A stretch of DNA of 64,000 nt, from positions 62,001 through 126,000 of the forward strand of contig CAINFC010000101.1 in NCBI GenBank assembly GCA_903847975.1, read 5' to 3'. Below the pieces are notes generated by a model. It saw only the letters and a list, made by a program, of their open reading frames with translations. It ran no database searches and was not told the DNA's origin. Shown in pieces: positions 27,883 to 36,464 of this stretch (positions within the stretch are counted from its first letter, which is position 1; each line of letters starts with the position of its first letter). This DNA comes from an uncultured Acidobacteriota bacterium (lineage in GTDB: Bacteria; Acidobacteriota; UBA6911; CAINFC01). A program made the translations under genes and the position numbers.

Positions 27883-29580
27883 TCACCGGTAAACGAAAGG
27901 GAAATGATACCTGTTGGGAGGAGGGGGATTGGGCTGGCAGGAGGGGAACCGGAATGTGCCGATGCGGGTTTTCCAGGAGCCGGGACTGTCTTCCGTAAAA
28001 TATTCATTGGTGTACCAGAAGGTGCAGCCGTCGATCGGATCCACGTTCATGGAGCTGTAGTCCCCCCAACGGTCGCAGGGCCGTCCCCCGCAAAGGGTGC
28101 TCTGCGGTCCCGTTCCCTCGAACAGGGAGGTTTCCGATTGGGTCAGTTCTCCCAGGGGATCTCCGGCCAGGCGCCCGGCATAGCGGATCGATGGGAAGAG
28201 GCTGGCTCCGGAGACGCTGTAGCCCATTGCCATGTTGCCGTCCTTGTCCAGGGCCATGCTGGCAATCCAGCGGTGGTTGGAATCCGGCTGAAAAGTACCC
28301 TGCTGGCGGATGCCGGGTGCGGAGCCGCCGGGGTCCTGGATCTGGTACCAGCGAATGCCGGCGATTCCACCGGAATCCACGGTGTGATTCAGCCATAGCG
28401 ATTCCACGCCCCCCAAACGGCTGTACCGGTTGTACATCATCAGCCGGTCGCCAAGCGCGTCGAGGCTGGTGGTGCTGTTCTTTTGCGGGATCAGCGCCAG
28501 CCGCTCGGTCCAGGGAGCGACGGAAATTTCCACCGGCCCGGTCAAAGTGGAACCGGCTGCCGGACTGGTCCAATCGACATGAAACCGGAAGAGGTGAAGG
28601 ATCCCGGAATCGGCGAGCCGGACCAGGTAATTGGGCGCGCCTATGGGAGGCGCCGTCCCGTGCTGGTGGCTGGGAAGCAGTGTGGGCCTGGTGGAAGCCA
28701 GATCGAAAGAAATATAGGAAAAAGGAAGTCCGTTGAGCATTTCGCTGCGGTTCAGAGCCCAGACCCGGTTGCCCTGGAATTCGTTGGAGGAATAGGTGAA
28801 AAGGTCGGCAGTCAGGTAGTAGGCGTCCGGCCACACGGATAATTTGGGATAGTCGTTCAGCAGGGTGGCATGGGCCAGGAAGGCGTATTTCCACCAGCCC
28901 CCCAGGACAGGGTCGCTGGTTTTGGAAACCGCCAGGCATTCATAAAAGGGTCCGGAGGTGCTGGCCCAGGCGAAATCGGAAACGATCCACCGTCCGGCCA
29001 GGGAATCGTACAGGACGATCGGATCTCCCCGATTGTAGGAATCGCAAAGGGTTCCGGTGGGGGTCGGGTTACGGAAAAAGTCGTTGTAGCGGAAGGCGGC
29101 CAGCTGTACTCCCGCCTTGCTGAAAATTGCAATGGAAGTGTTTACTGCCTGGACGTAGTGGTCGCTTCCCACATCGCCGTTCGGATCCGGGGGGAATCCG
29201 GAGCCATAGCCGGCCAAGTCCATGCCCGCGAACTGGAGCAGGGGGCCCGGCATGGCGCCGGTGGGGGAAAATTCCCGGCGAACCGGATCGAGCAGGGCCA
29301 GCGGAGACCGGAGCAGGGTGCCGGCGGTGGAAGCTGTTCGAAAACGCGGCGTTTCCTGAAGGGTTTCCGGCCGGCTCGCCGGCAGAAGGCGGACGTCTCC
29401 GCTGAAGGAAACGGCAGGTCCTGTCCGGCCGACGACAGGCCGGTACGGAGGAGCGGCAGGTCGGGGTTCCCGGGCATAGAAGGGATCGGGAAAAAGGAGC
29501 CCGGCCAGCAGGATCGGAAGAAGCCGGTTTCGCTCCGGGTACCTTGCCGAACCATCGATATTTATTCCCACTTTTCCCAT
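27883..29580 (-). CDS. Secreted protein of unknown function, beta-rich
   Basis: 565 residues, ATG at 29580; a short stretch then a hydrophobic signal (LLPILLAGLLFPDPFYA). The mature part is rich in Trp, Tyr, Gly and Ser, with blade-like segments (FPPDPNGDVGSDHYVQAVNTS, GDPIVLYDSLAGRWIVSDFAW, ASMALDKDGNMAMGYSVSG, GDYSSMNVDPIDGCTFWYTNEYF) spaced like a beta-propeller. Cysteines near the C-terminus (STLCGGRPCDRW) could form a disulfide. I do not recognise a named family. It is upstream of the CE15 gene on the same strand with a 107-base gap. Confidence 0.65.
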   Translation of the reverse strand: MGKVGINIDGSARYPERNRLLPILLAGLLFPDPFYAREPRPAAPPYRPVVGRTGPAVSFSGDVRLLPASRPETLQETPRFRTASTAGTLLRSPLALLDPVRREFSPTGAMPGPLLQFAGMDLAGYGSGFPPDPNGDVGSDHYVQAVNTSIAIFSKAGVQLAAFRYNDFFRNPTPTGTLCDSYNRGDPIVLYDSLAGRWIVSDFAWASTSGPFYECLAVSKTSDPVLGGWWKYAFLAHATLLNDYPKLSVWPDAYYLTADLFTYSSNEFQGNRVWALNRSEMLNGLPFSYISFDLASTRPTLLPSHQHGTAPPIGAPNYLVRLADSGILHLFRFHVDWTSPAAGSTLTGPVEISVAPWTERLALIPQKNSTTSLDALGDRLMMYNRYSRLGGVESLWLNHTVDSGGIAGIRWYQIQDPGGSAPGIRQQGTFQPDSNHRWIASMALDKDGNMAMGYSVSGASLFPSIRYAGRLAGDPLGELTQSETSLFEGTGPQSTLCGGRPCDRWGDYSSMNVDPIDGCTFWYTNEYFTEDSPGSWKTRIGTFRFPSCQPNPPPPNRYHFPFVYR

Positions 29581-29701
29581 CGAATTTACCTGTTTTGGTT
29601 TATAGTACAGGGAGTCAAGGCCATATTAGTACGAGATTTGCAGGGAAAGCAAGGCAAAAAAGAAAAGTAGTATAAATAGCCGGCCAGCCGGAGATGGAAA
29701 G

Positions 29702-30643
29702 ATGATCGACATGGGGAGAATATCCCGCCGGGCCATGATGGCCTCCGTGGGCACCGGTGGTGCCGCCACTGCCCTGGCGGCTTCCAGGACTGTGGTGCCC
29801 GGACTCAAACCTCAACCTTTTCGGTTTTGCCTGAATACGGGGACGCTGCGGGGCTTCAAGCTGCCTCTGGACCAGCAGCTTCCGCTGATTGCCAAGGCAG
29901 GCTACCAGGCGGTGGAGCCCTGGGTGAGCGAACTGACCGATTATACGAAAGCAGGTCGCCCCCTCCGGGACTTGCGGAAGCGTATGGCGGATCTCGGACT
30001 GACCGTGGAGAGTGCCATCGGATTTTCCAAGTGGATTGCCGAGGAGGAAAAGGTCCGGGCGGAGGGGATCGAGCAGCTCAAAAGGGAGATGGACTTGCTG
30101 TCGCAGCTCGGTGCCACGCGAATCGCAGCCCCGCCCGCCGGAGCGACCGGGGAGCCGGAGATCCACCTGAAAAAGGCGGCGGAGCGCTACCGGGCGATTC
30201 TCGAGCTGGGCGATTCCTTCGGAATTGTTCCCCTGCTGGAGCTCTGGGGCTTTTCCCGCAACCTGGGCCGGCTGGCGGATGTCCTCTCCGTGCTTCTGGA
30301 ATGCAGCCACCCCAAAGCCGGCCTGATCGCCGATGTCTATCATCTGTATAAGGGCGGATCGGGCTTCGAAGGGCTTCGTCTACTCAGTGCGGGCTGCATG
30401 CCGGTATTTCATCTGAACGACTATCCTGCCCAGCCGGAGAGGGAGAAAATCAGCGATGCCGACCGCGTATTTCCCGGAGACGGAGTGGCGCCCCTTTCTT
30501 CCATTCTGAACAGCCTTCGGGCCTCCGGCGGCGGCCAGGTTCTGTCTTTGGAGCTTTTCAACCGCTCCTACTGGCAGAAAGACGTCCGCTGGGTGCTGGC
30601 CACCGGGATCGAAAAGATGAAGGCGGCCGTCCGCCGGCCGTGA
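29702..30643 (+). CDS. Tat-exported sugar phosphate isomerase/epimerase-like TIM barrel
   Basis: 313 residues, ATG at 29702 with GGAG eight bases upstream (a second ATG at 29711 is possible). The twin-arginine signal SRRAMMASVGTGGAATALAA is followed by an AP-endonuclease-2/xylose-isomerase-like barrel: CLNTGTLRG, GYQAVEPWVSELTDY, LGATRIAAPPA, PLLELWGFSRN, LIADVYHLYKGGSG, FHLNDYPAQPEREK, VLSLELFN. Glu, Asp and His at strand ends suit a metal site. A TATAAA at 29671-29676 is a possible -10. Divergent from the unknown secreted protein. Confidence 0.83.
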   Translation: MIDMGRISRRAMMASVGTGGAATALAASRTVVPGLKPQPFRFCLNTGTLRGFKLPLDQQLPLIAKAGYQAVEPWVSELTDYTKAGRPLRDLRKRMADLGLTVESAIGFSKWIAEEEKVRAEGIEQLKREMDLLSQLGATRIAAPPAGATGEPEIHLKKAAERYRAILELGDSFGIVPLLELWGFSRNLGRLADVLSVLLECSHPKAGLIADVYHLYKGGSGFEGLRLLSAGCMPVFHLNDYPAQPEREKISDADRVFPGDGVAPLSSILNSLRASGGGQVLSLELFNRSYWQKDVRWVLATGIEKMKAAVRRP

Positions 30644-30712
30644 GCATGCATCCGGCTGTATTCCGGGAACAACCGCCGTCTATTTCAACCTGCTTTCTTC
30701 AAGAGAAACCCC

Positions 30713-32563
30713 ATGACGTGGGATTATAATTCCGGCCAGTTCGTCCTGCTGCTTTTCGCCTCGCTCGCGGTTTTATTTCTTCCCGGCTACGTGGCTCTTC
30801 GCCTGCTGCTGTGGAAAGGGAAAGATATCGGCCAGACGATGGCGCTCTCCGTTGGATTAAGCCTTTCCGTTGGGCCGCTGGCGGCGGAGCTTTTCTTCCA
30901 CTTGCCCTGGGAGCCGCCATCGTATGCTTTCCTGCTGGCGGTTATCTTCGTGACGATTCTTTCCCTGGGCTTCGCTTTATCCAATATTTTTCGCAGGGGC
31001 AGCGGCTGGGTATCCGCCGGCCTGGTCCTCGGTGCCTTCACGGCCGCCGGCTGGCGCCTCTGGCAGGTGCGCCATCTGGTTCTGCCCGCCGGCACGGAGT
31101 CGCTGAATCATGTGCTGATCACCAGGAAAATTCTGGAAATGGGCCGCATTCCCGAAAACCTAGAACCTTACCTCGGAGCGCCTTTTCACGGCTACTTCAG
31201 CTTTGATGTCCTTTGTGCCGCTTTTGCCGGCCTGGCGGGGTCCACCCCGGCACAGGCGGTGCTCCTTCTGGGCCAGGTTCTCAACGGGCTGGCGGTGCTG
31301 TCCCTGTACCGGCTGGCCGTGCCGTTGCTGGAAGACCGGGGGCATGCGGCCATGGCCGCCGCCCTGGCGCTTTTCCTGGTGCCGCAGCCGGCCGATTATT
31401 CTTCCTGGGGCGGCTATTCTTTGCTGGTTGGCGCGGTGCTGCTGCCTCTGGCTCTGGCGGAAATTCTGATCTGGTACCGGGATCGCGACGGAGGTTCGCT
31501 CCTGCGCCTGGCACTGCTGACCGCCGGAACCCTCCTGGCTCATTTCATTTCCGCGCTTTTGCTGAGCCTATTCCTGGCAATCTGGCTGGCCGCGGAAATG
31601 CGGGCTTCCCGGCGGGCCGGACAGCCGGCCTGGTCGGACTGGGCCAAGGTAGCGGCCAGCCTGCTGGCGGGTTTGTTGCCCGCCTATCCCTGGCTGCACC
31701 GCAGCTGGGTTTTTGCCGGCCAGTGGGCGGAGTCTTATGGGGTGACGCGTTGGGATGCCCTGACGCGGTTTTTTCTGCCTCCGCCCGAGGCGGGGGCCTC
31801 CCTCTTTGCGGAACCCTGGAATCTGTTCTTCCTGGGCCTGGTTGCCATTGGAGGGCTGGCGTTTGCCTGGATGGATTCCAAAACCCGGTTGTTTGCCGTC
31901 TGGTCTTCGGCTTTCCTGCTGGCCCTGATCCCCGGAATGGCGGCCGGGCAGAGTACGAGCCCTGCGGATCCGTTTCTTCTTTTCCAGTTCATACCGCTGT
32001 CGCTTTGTTTCGCGTTGTTTTTCTCCCGGATTCAGTCGCTCCGCTCCGTCTTTCACGGGCGTAAATCGGCACGGCACCTGATGCTGGGTCTGGCTTTGTT
32101 TGTGCTGGCCTCCGGGTTGGCGCAACACCACACCCTGCGCCGCACGGAGATGGTGCTGGCAGAAAAAGAGGACCTGGTTGCCTTTCGATGGCTGGAGGAA
32201 AACGTCAGCCGCCGCGCCCGATTCCTGGTAAACGCGGCTTACCGCGAGGGAGTCGGCTATCGCGGCACGGATGGCGGTGCCTGGATTCTTCCCCTGACTG
32301 CCCGGTGGACGACCGTTCTGCCGCCGGTTGCCGGGATAGCCCCCAAAGCGGATGCCGAACAGGTGGAGGACCGCGTCCGCCGCTCGCTGGCGCCGAACGG
32401 CTGTGACGATTCTTTCCGGCGGTTTCTGGAAGCGGAAAAGATCACCCACGTTTACCTGGGGGCCCGTCCCGGTAAATGGAAACCGCAAGACCTGGACGGC
32501 TGCCCGATCCTGGGAGAGGTCTTCCGCCTCGGCCCGGTACGGATCTATCGCGTGAACTCCTGA
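30713..32563 (+). CDS. Large polytopic membrane protein (GT-C-like)
   Basis: 616 residues from the ATG at 30713, with only a weak AGAGA upstream. About a dozen hydrophobic segments run to residue 470, with a long periplasmic loop carrying LNHVLITRKILEMGRIPENLEPYLG and, after the membrane region, a soluble tail (EEDLVAFRWLEENVSRRARFLVN type) ending in FRLGPVRIYRVNS. This architecture is common among uncharacterised GT-C-type membrane glycosyltransferases. The acidic catalytic loop is not obvious, so the enzyme role is a guess. Confidence 0.65.
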   Translation: MTWDYNSGQFVLLLFASLAVLFLPGYVALRLLLWKGKDIGQTMALSVGLSLSVGPLAAELFFHLPWEPPSYAFLLAVIFVTILSLGFALSNIFRRGSGWVSAGLVLGAFTAAGWRLWQVRHLVLPAGTESLNHVLITRKILEMGRIPENLEPYLGAPFHGYFSFDVLCAAFAGLAGSTPAQAVLLLGQVLNGLAVLSLYRLAVPLLEDRGHAAMAAALALFLVPQPADYSSWGGYSLLVGAVLLPLALAEILIWYRDRDGGSLLRLALLTAGTLLAHFISALLLSLFLAIWLAAEMRASRRAGQPAWSDWAKVAASLLAGLLPAYPWLHRSWVFAGQWAESYGVTRWDALTRFFLPPPEAGASLFAEPWNLFFLGLVAIGGLAFAWMDSKTRLFAVWSSAFLLALIPGMAAGQSTSPADPFLLFQFIPLSLCFALFFSRIQSLRSVFHGRKSARHLMLGLALFVLASGLAQHHTLRRTEMVLAEKEDLVAFRWLEENVSRRARFLVNAAYREGVGYRGTDGGAWILPLTARWTTVLPPVAGIAPKADAEQVEDRVRRSLAPNGCDDSFRRFLEAEKITHVYLGARPGKWKPQDLDGCPILGEVFRLGPVRIYRVNS

Positions 32564-32574
32564 AGAGCCGGCGC

Positions 32575-32700
32575 GCTCTTCCCCCTTCCTTACCTTCCCG
32601 TCTTGCTGTGAAATGATCGGGCTTACAGGAAGAAAGAAAGAGCGGGAAGAACAGCGAAAGAGCCTGTTGTCAGGAGCTTGGTTTTTTGCCGCTCGTAGGT
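32575..32700 (-). repeat. Dispersed purine/pyrimidine hairpin repeat, copy 4
   Basis: Read on the minus strand this contains ACAGGCTCTTTCGC, CTTCCCGCTCTTTC, CTTCCTGTAAGCCCGATC and TTTCACAGCAAGACGGGAAG, almost the same string as the 55.73-55.86 kb copy. Arms are 32583-32613 and 32622-32651. It fills the 138-base convergent gap between 32563 and 32702. Confidence 0.65.
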
Positions 32701-32701
32701 C

Positions 32702-33409
32702 TTACTTCGGATCTTCCAGGTGCGGCCGGGTCAGGTCGGCGCGGATCCGGTACCCCTCGGCATTGTTGTGCAACCGGTCGGCTACGAAAAGATCCTCGCG
32801 CGGCTTCCGGTCCGGGCCCAGAAAGGCATCCCAGATGTCGATGTAATCCAGGCCCGGATGGGAGGCAACGAACTCCCGTATCAGGCGGTTGGCCTCCTGC
32901 TGCTTTTCCGCCTGCGCCCAGCGCGACGGGCTGGGGTTGATCGACATGAAGGCAATCGTCACTGAGGGCAGAGCGGCTCGGACCTTTTTTACAAAGGCCT
33001 GGAAGCCCTCCAAAACCTGCTGCGGAGTTTTTCCGGCATGGATATCGTTTCCCCCTTCCTGCAGGACGATCCGCTTCGGCCGGTAGGGGATGACAATCCG
33101 GTCCGCAAAGTAGACCGCATCCTCCATCTGTGATCCGCCGAATCCGCGGTTGATGACCGTCTTGCCCGGAAAATCCTGCGCCAGCGTTTTCCATAGCCGG
33201 GTGCTGGAAGCACCGAGGAAGAGAATCGCGCCGGCCGGCGGAGGGTTGACTTTGTCGGAAGCTTCAAACACCAGGATGTCCTTTTCCCATTTTACGCCGG
33301 GAGAGGATTGCGCCACGGCCGCAGCCGGCAGCAGCGCCCCAAGGCAAAGCAGGGCGACGGCCGGTAGAAAAATCCGTTGTTTCCATGTGGGAGCATCGAT
33401 TCGGTTCAT
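32702..33409 (-). CDS. SGNH/GDSL-family hydrolase, exported
   Basis: 235 residues from the ATG at 33409, which overlaps the stop of the upstream Gfo/Idh gene by four bases (ATGA). A signal peptide (IFLPAVALLCLGALLPAAAVA) is followed by block I with the nucleophile in LFLGASSTRLW, block II GFGGSQMED, block III Asn in LQEGGNDIHAG and block V Asp-His in VADRLHNN. All four SGNH positions are filled. Relatives are esterases or acetylhydrolases on carbohydrates. Translational coupling to the dehydrogenase suggests a shared glycan substrate. Confidence 0.87.
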   Translation of the reverse strand: MNRIDAPTWKQRIFLPAVALLCLGALLPAAAVAQSSPGVKWEKDILVFEASDKVNPPPAGAILFLGASSTRLWKTLAQDFPGKTVINRGFGGSQMEDAVYFADRIVIPYRPKRIVLQEGGNDIHAGKTPQQVLEGFQAFVKKVRAALPSVTIAFMSINPSPSRWAQAEKQQEANRLIREFVASHPGLDYIDIWDAFLGPDRKPREDLFVADRLHNNAEGYRIRADLTRPHLEDPK

Positions 33410-34836
33410 ACAGTCCAACCCTCACGAAAATCCGGCTTCAGGAACGCATTGGCTGTGCCGGTGTTGGTAAAAAGCATCTGTTCTTCATTCCAGTAGAGTT
33501 TTTCATTGACCCGTTCGGCGATGGCACCCATGAGGATCGCCTCCACCATTTTGCCGACCTCCTCGAAGCTGGCACAGGGCTTCTGCCCGTTCTTGATGCA
33601 GTCCAGCCAGTTGCGATGGTGTCCCGAAAAACGAGGCAGCGTTTTGGGCGGGCGCCGGTAAGCCTGCATGGCCGCTTCGGGAATCAGCCGGGGAGATTCC
33701 GCCCACCCTCCTCCCAGAATTTTACCCTTGTCTCCCACAAAAAGTATTCCATGGCCGCTGCGGCTGATCCTTCGCAGCGACTCCAGCTCGGGAGGCGAGG
33801 GCGGTGCCAGCCCGCCGTCATACCACGTAACGCGCACCGGAGGCATCCCCTGGCGGGAAGGAAAATCGAAATAGACCAGAGACGCGGTGGGGTAGGTTTC
33901 CTCGCCGGCTCCATAGGAGGCGGCTTCAATGGTGCTTGGGTATCCCAGCCGTAGGGCCTGAAAGGCGGGGTCCAGGTGGTGGCAGGCATAATCGCCCAGC
34001 GATCCGACGCCAAAGTCATGCCATAGCCTCCAGGTTACCGGAGCATAGGCATTATGGTAAGGCCGAGAGCGGGCCGGCCCCAGCCACAGGTCCCAGTTCA
34101 AACCCTCGGGCACAGGCATGGTTTCCCTGGGCCTCTGCTTCCATTCGTAGGCAAGTCCGGGGGCCGCCCAGGCGTGCACTTCCCGCACCGGCCCGATGGC
34201 TCCGTCCCGGATCCACTCACAGAACAGCTGCATTCCTTCCCCGCTGCGCCCGAAGTTGCCCATCTGGGTGGCCACCTTGGCGACCCGGGCTGCCTCCACC
34301 ACTTTCCGGGTTTCCTGAATGGTGCGGCAGAGAGGCTTCTCCGTGTAAACGTGCTTGTTCCGCAGCAGGGCGGCCATGGTAACCACCCCGTGGGCGTGAT
34401 CGGGTGTGGCTACCAGGACGGCATCGAGGGCTTTCTCCTTATCCAGTAGCTCCCGGAAATCGACATAACCGGTGCAGGGCATTTGGATGCCGCGTCTTTG
34501 GGAATCTTCACGGATCATGGCCAGCACCGGAAGCCGTCCGGCGGTTCCTTTATAGTAAAACCGGTTGTAATCCGCCTGTTCGTTGGGGTCGGCCACGGCG
34601 ACGATTCGTACGTCCGGCTGCTGGAGGAGCGCCCTGGCGTTCACCTTGCCCTGCCCCCCGGCGCCGATGAGAGCTACGTGAATCCGATCGCTGGGCGCAG
34701 TGGTACCGGCGCCGAGCACATGGCGAGGCAGGAGAAAAAAGGGCGCGGCGGCGGCACGGAAAAACTCCCGCCTGCCGCTGTTTTCCGGGCCATGGTCCGG
34801 GGTCGCTTTCCTTTTTTTTCCTGTCTGTTGTGCCAT
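33406..34836 (-). CDS. Gfo/Idh/MocA-family oxidoreductase with Tat signal
   Basis: 476 residues from the ATG at 34836; the frame is open for another 470 bases upstream but that part is antisense to the promoter and start of the aminotransferase gene. SGRREFFRAAAAPFFLLPRHVL is a twin-arginine signal. The Rossmann motif IHVALIGAGGQGKVNARAL, the EKP motif in VYTEKPLCRTIQETRKV and the long C-terminal domain with DYACHHLDPAF match exported glycoside-3-dehydrogenase-like members. A cofactor would be loaded before export. Coupled by ATGA overlap to the SGNH hydrolase. Confidence 0.88.
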   Translation of the reverse strand: MAQQTGKKRKATPDHGPENSGRREFFRAAAAPFFLLPRHVLGAGTTAPSDRIHVALIGAGGQGKVNARALLQQPDVRIVAVADPNEQADYNRFYYKGTAGRLPVLAMIREDSQRRGIQMPCTGYVDFRELLDKEKALDAVLVATPDHAHGVVTMAALLRNKHVYTEKPLCRTIQETRKVVEAARVAKVATQMGNFGRSGEGMQLFCEWIRDGAIGPVREVHAWAAPGLAYEWKQRPRETMPVPEGLNWDLWLGPARSRPYHNAYAPVTWRLWHDFGVGSLGDYACHHLDPAFQALRLGYPSTIEAASYGAGEETYPTASLVYFDFPSRQGMPPVRVTWYDGGLAPPSPPELESLRRISRSGHGILFVGDKGKILGGGWAESPRLIPEAAMQAYRRPPKTLPRFSGHHRNWLDCIKNGQKPCASFEEVGKMVEAILMGAIAERVNEKLYWNEEQMLFTNTGTANAFLKPDFREGWTV

Positions 34837-34961
34837 TGTCCAAACGCGATAAGGCTGGGGAGGAGCGGCACCGTCGCTTCGGCCCGCTCGCCGCGCCAAT
34901 TCTATCCCGATTTTCCCTCGGGGGAAAAGAAGGCTGCGGCTGCCTCTGGTCCCGGAAGGAG

Positions 34962-34989
34962 TTGGACGGCAGGGAGAAGCAGGTATAAT
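34962..34989 (+). promoter_or_regulatory. Sigma70-type promoter of the aminotransferase gene
   Basis: TTGGAC (34962-34967) and a perfect TATAAT (34984-34989) are separated by 16 bases, giving a leader of about 60 bases before the GTG at 35059. Confidence 0.65.
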
Positions 34990-35058
34990 AGGGTGTCTGA
35001 CGGAACCAGGGAGGAAGCGTTTTTTTACCGATTGCCGAAAGGAATAAAGGAGATCACC

Positions 35059-36429
35059 GTGGGTAAATACAAACTTGATCCGGTCGCTGTCGCACCCGTT
35101 CACACTCGCTATCGTACCATCCGGACCCCGATCCCTGTTCCCGAATCCGTTCCCATCCTGCAGTCGCTGGCCGAAAGCGAGCCCCAGTCGATGGCCGGGC
35201 AGCCGCCGATTCTGTGGCATAGAGCGGAAGGGTTTCAGGTGTGGGACCGGTGGGGGAACTGCTGGATTGACTGGTCCTCCGGGGTTCTGATCACCAACGC
35301 CGGGCACGGGCGGCCGGAAATCCGGGAGGCACTCAAGGCAATCATCGACCAGGGGCTTTTATGCACCTATGTCTTTCCGCACGAAAAGCGCGTCGAGCTG
35401 GTCCGCATGCTGCAGGATATTTCCCCGGATCCCGCCGCCTACCACGTCTTTCTGCTCAGCACCGGGAGCGAAGCCACGGAAAACTGCATCAAGCTGGCCA
35501 AAACCTACGCACTGGAAAAATACGGGCGGCAAAAGAAATATTTCCTGTCTTTCCGCAATTCCTTTCACGGCCGGACGCTGGGTGCCCAGCTGGCCGGAGG
35601 TATGGACAAGCTGAAGCGGTGGATCGTGGACGAAGGGCAGACCTTTATTCAGGTGCCGTTCCCCGACGGTTATAAGAACCCGGACACCTCCTTCGACCTG
35701 TTGCGGCAAACCCTGGACCGAGTGCAAGTCAAGCCGCAGGACATCGCCGGGATGATGACCGAAAGCTACCAGGGGGTGGGACCGGACTTTTTGCCGGAAG
35801 AGTATGCCCGGCAACTGGACCACTTTTGCAAGGAAAACGATATCGTCACCATTTTCGACGAGGTGCAAAGCGGATTCGGGCGGACCGGCCGCATGTTTGC
35901 CTTCGAGCATTACGGGGTGAAGCCGGATCTGATCGCCTGCGGGAAGGGGATTTCCTCTTCTCTGCCGATCGCCGCGGTCATCGGCCGCAAGGAGATCATG
36001 AGCCTGTATCCTCCGGGATCGATGACTTCCACTCACTCGGCCAGCCCGCTGCCGGTGGTTTCGGCCATCGAGAGCCTGAAGCTGATCCAGCGCGAAGGGC
36101 TGGTCGAGCGCGCCGCCAGCCTGGGCGGGATTCTCGTCCCGGAGGTCCACCGGATTCAGCGTAAATACCCGTCGGTATTGGGCTGTGCCCAGGGGCGCGG
36201 CCTGGTGGCCGGCATCCAGGCGGTCCGTCCCGGCACGCGGGAACCGGATTCCGAACTGGCCCAGGCCATCAACGAGCGGTGTCTCCAGAAGGGGCTGCTG
36301 ATGTTTGCCCCGGTGGGCGTGGGTGGGGAGTGCCTTAAGATCGCTCCTCCCCTGGTCATCACGGAAGATGCCTTGCGGGAAAGCCTGTCGGTGTTCGAAG
36401 AAGCCTGTGACGATGTGCTGGGCCGCTGA
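35059..36429 (+). CDS. Class III PLP-dependent aminotransferase (GTG start)
   Basis: 456 residues. The GTG at 35059 is preceded by AAAGGAG six bases upstream; the longer open frame reaching to 34483 crosses the promoter and is rejected. Fold-type I motifs are present: WIDWSSGVLITNAGHGRPEI, LLSTGSEATENCIKLAK, FHGRTLGAQ, TIFDEVQSGFGRTG and the PLP lysine Lys296 in IACGKGISSSLP. Closest overall to 4-aminobutyrate/acetylornithine-type aminotransferases. It is followed after 35 bases by a Gfo/Idh gene, so the pair may convert a keto-sugar or amino acid; substrate unknown. Confidence 0.9.
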   Translation: MGKYKLDPVAVAPVHTRYRTIRTPIPVPESVPILQSLAESEPQSMAGQPPILWHRAEGFQVWDRWGNCWIDWSSGVLITNAGHGRPEIREALKAIIDQGLLCTYVFPHEKRVELVRMLQDISPDPAAYHVFLLSTGSEATENCIKLAKTYALEKYGRQKKYFLSFRNSFHGRTLGAQLAGGMDKLKRWIVDEGQTFIQVPFPDGYKNPDTSFDLLRQTLDRVQVKPQDIAGMMTESYQGVGPDFLPEEYARQLDHFCKENDIVTIFDEVQSGFGRTGRMFAFEHYGVKPDLIACGKGISSSLPIAAVIGRKEIMSLYPPGSMTSTHSASPLPVVSAIESLKLIQREGLVERAASLGGILVPEVHRIQRKYPSVLGCAQGRGLVAGIQAVRPGTREPDSELAQAINERCLQKGLLMFAPVGVGGECLKIAPPLVITEDALRESLSVFEEACDDVLGR

Positions 36430-36464
36430 GCCGCCATTTTTCTTTGGAAGGGAGAAACTGTACC

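Noticed and set aside
34483-35058. N-terminal extension of the aminotransferase frame
   Set aside because: It crosses a TTGGAC/TATAAT promoter and has no family match; the GTG at 35059 has a strong ribosome binding site.
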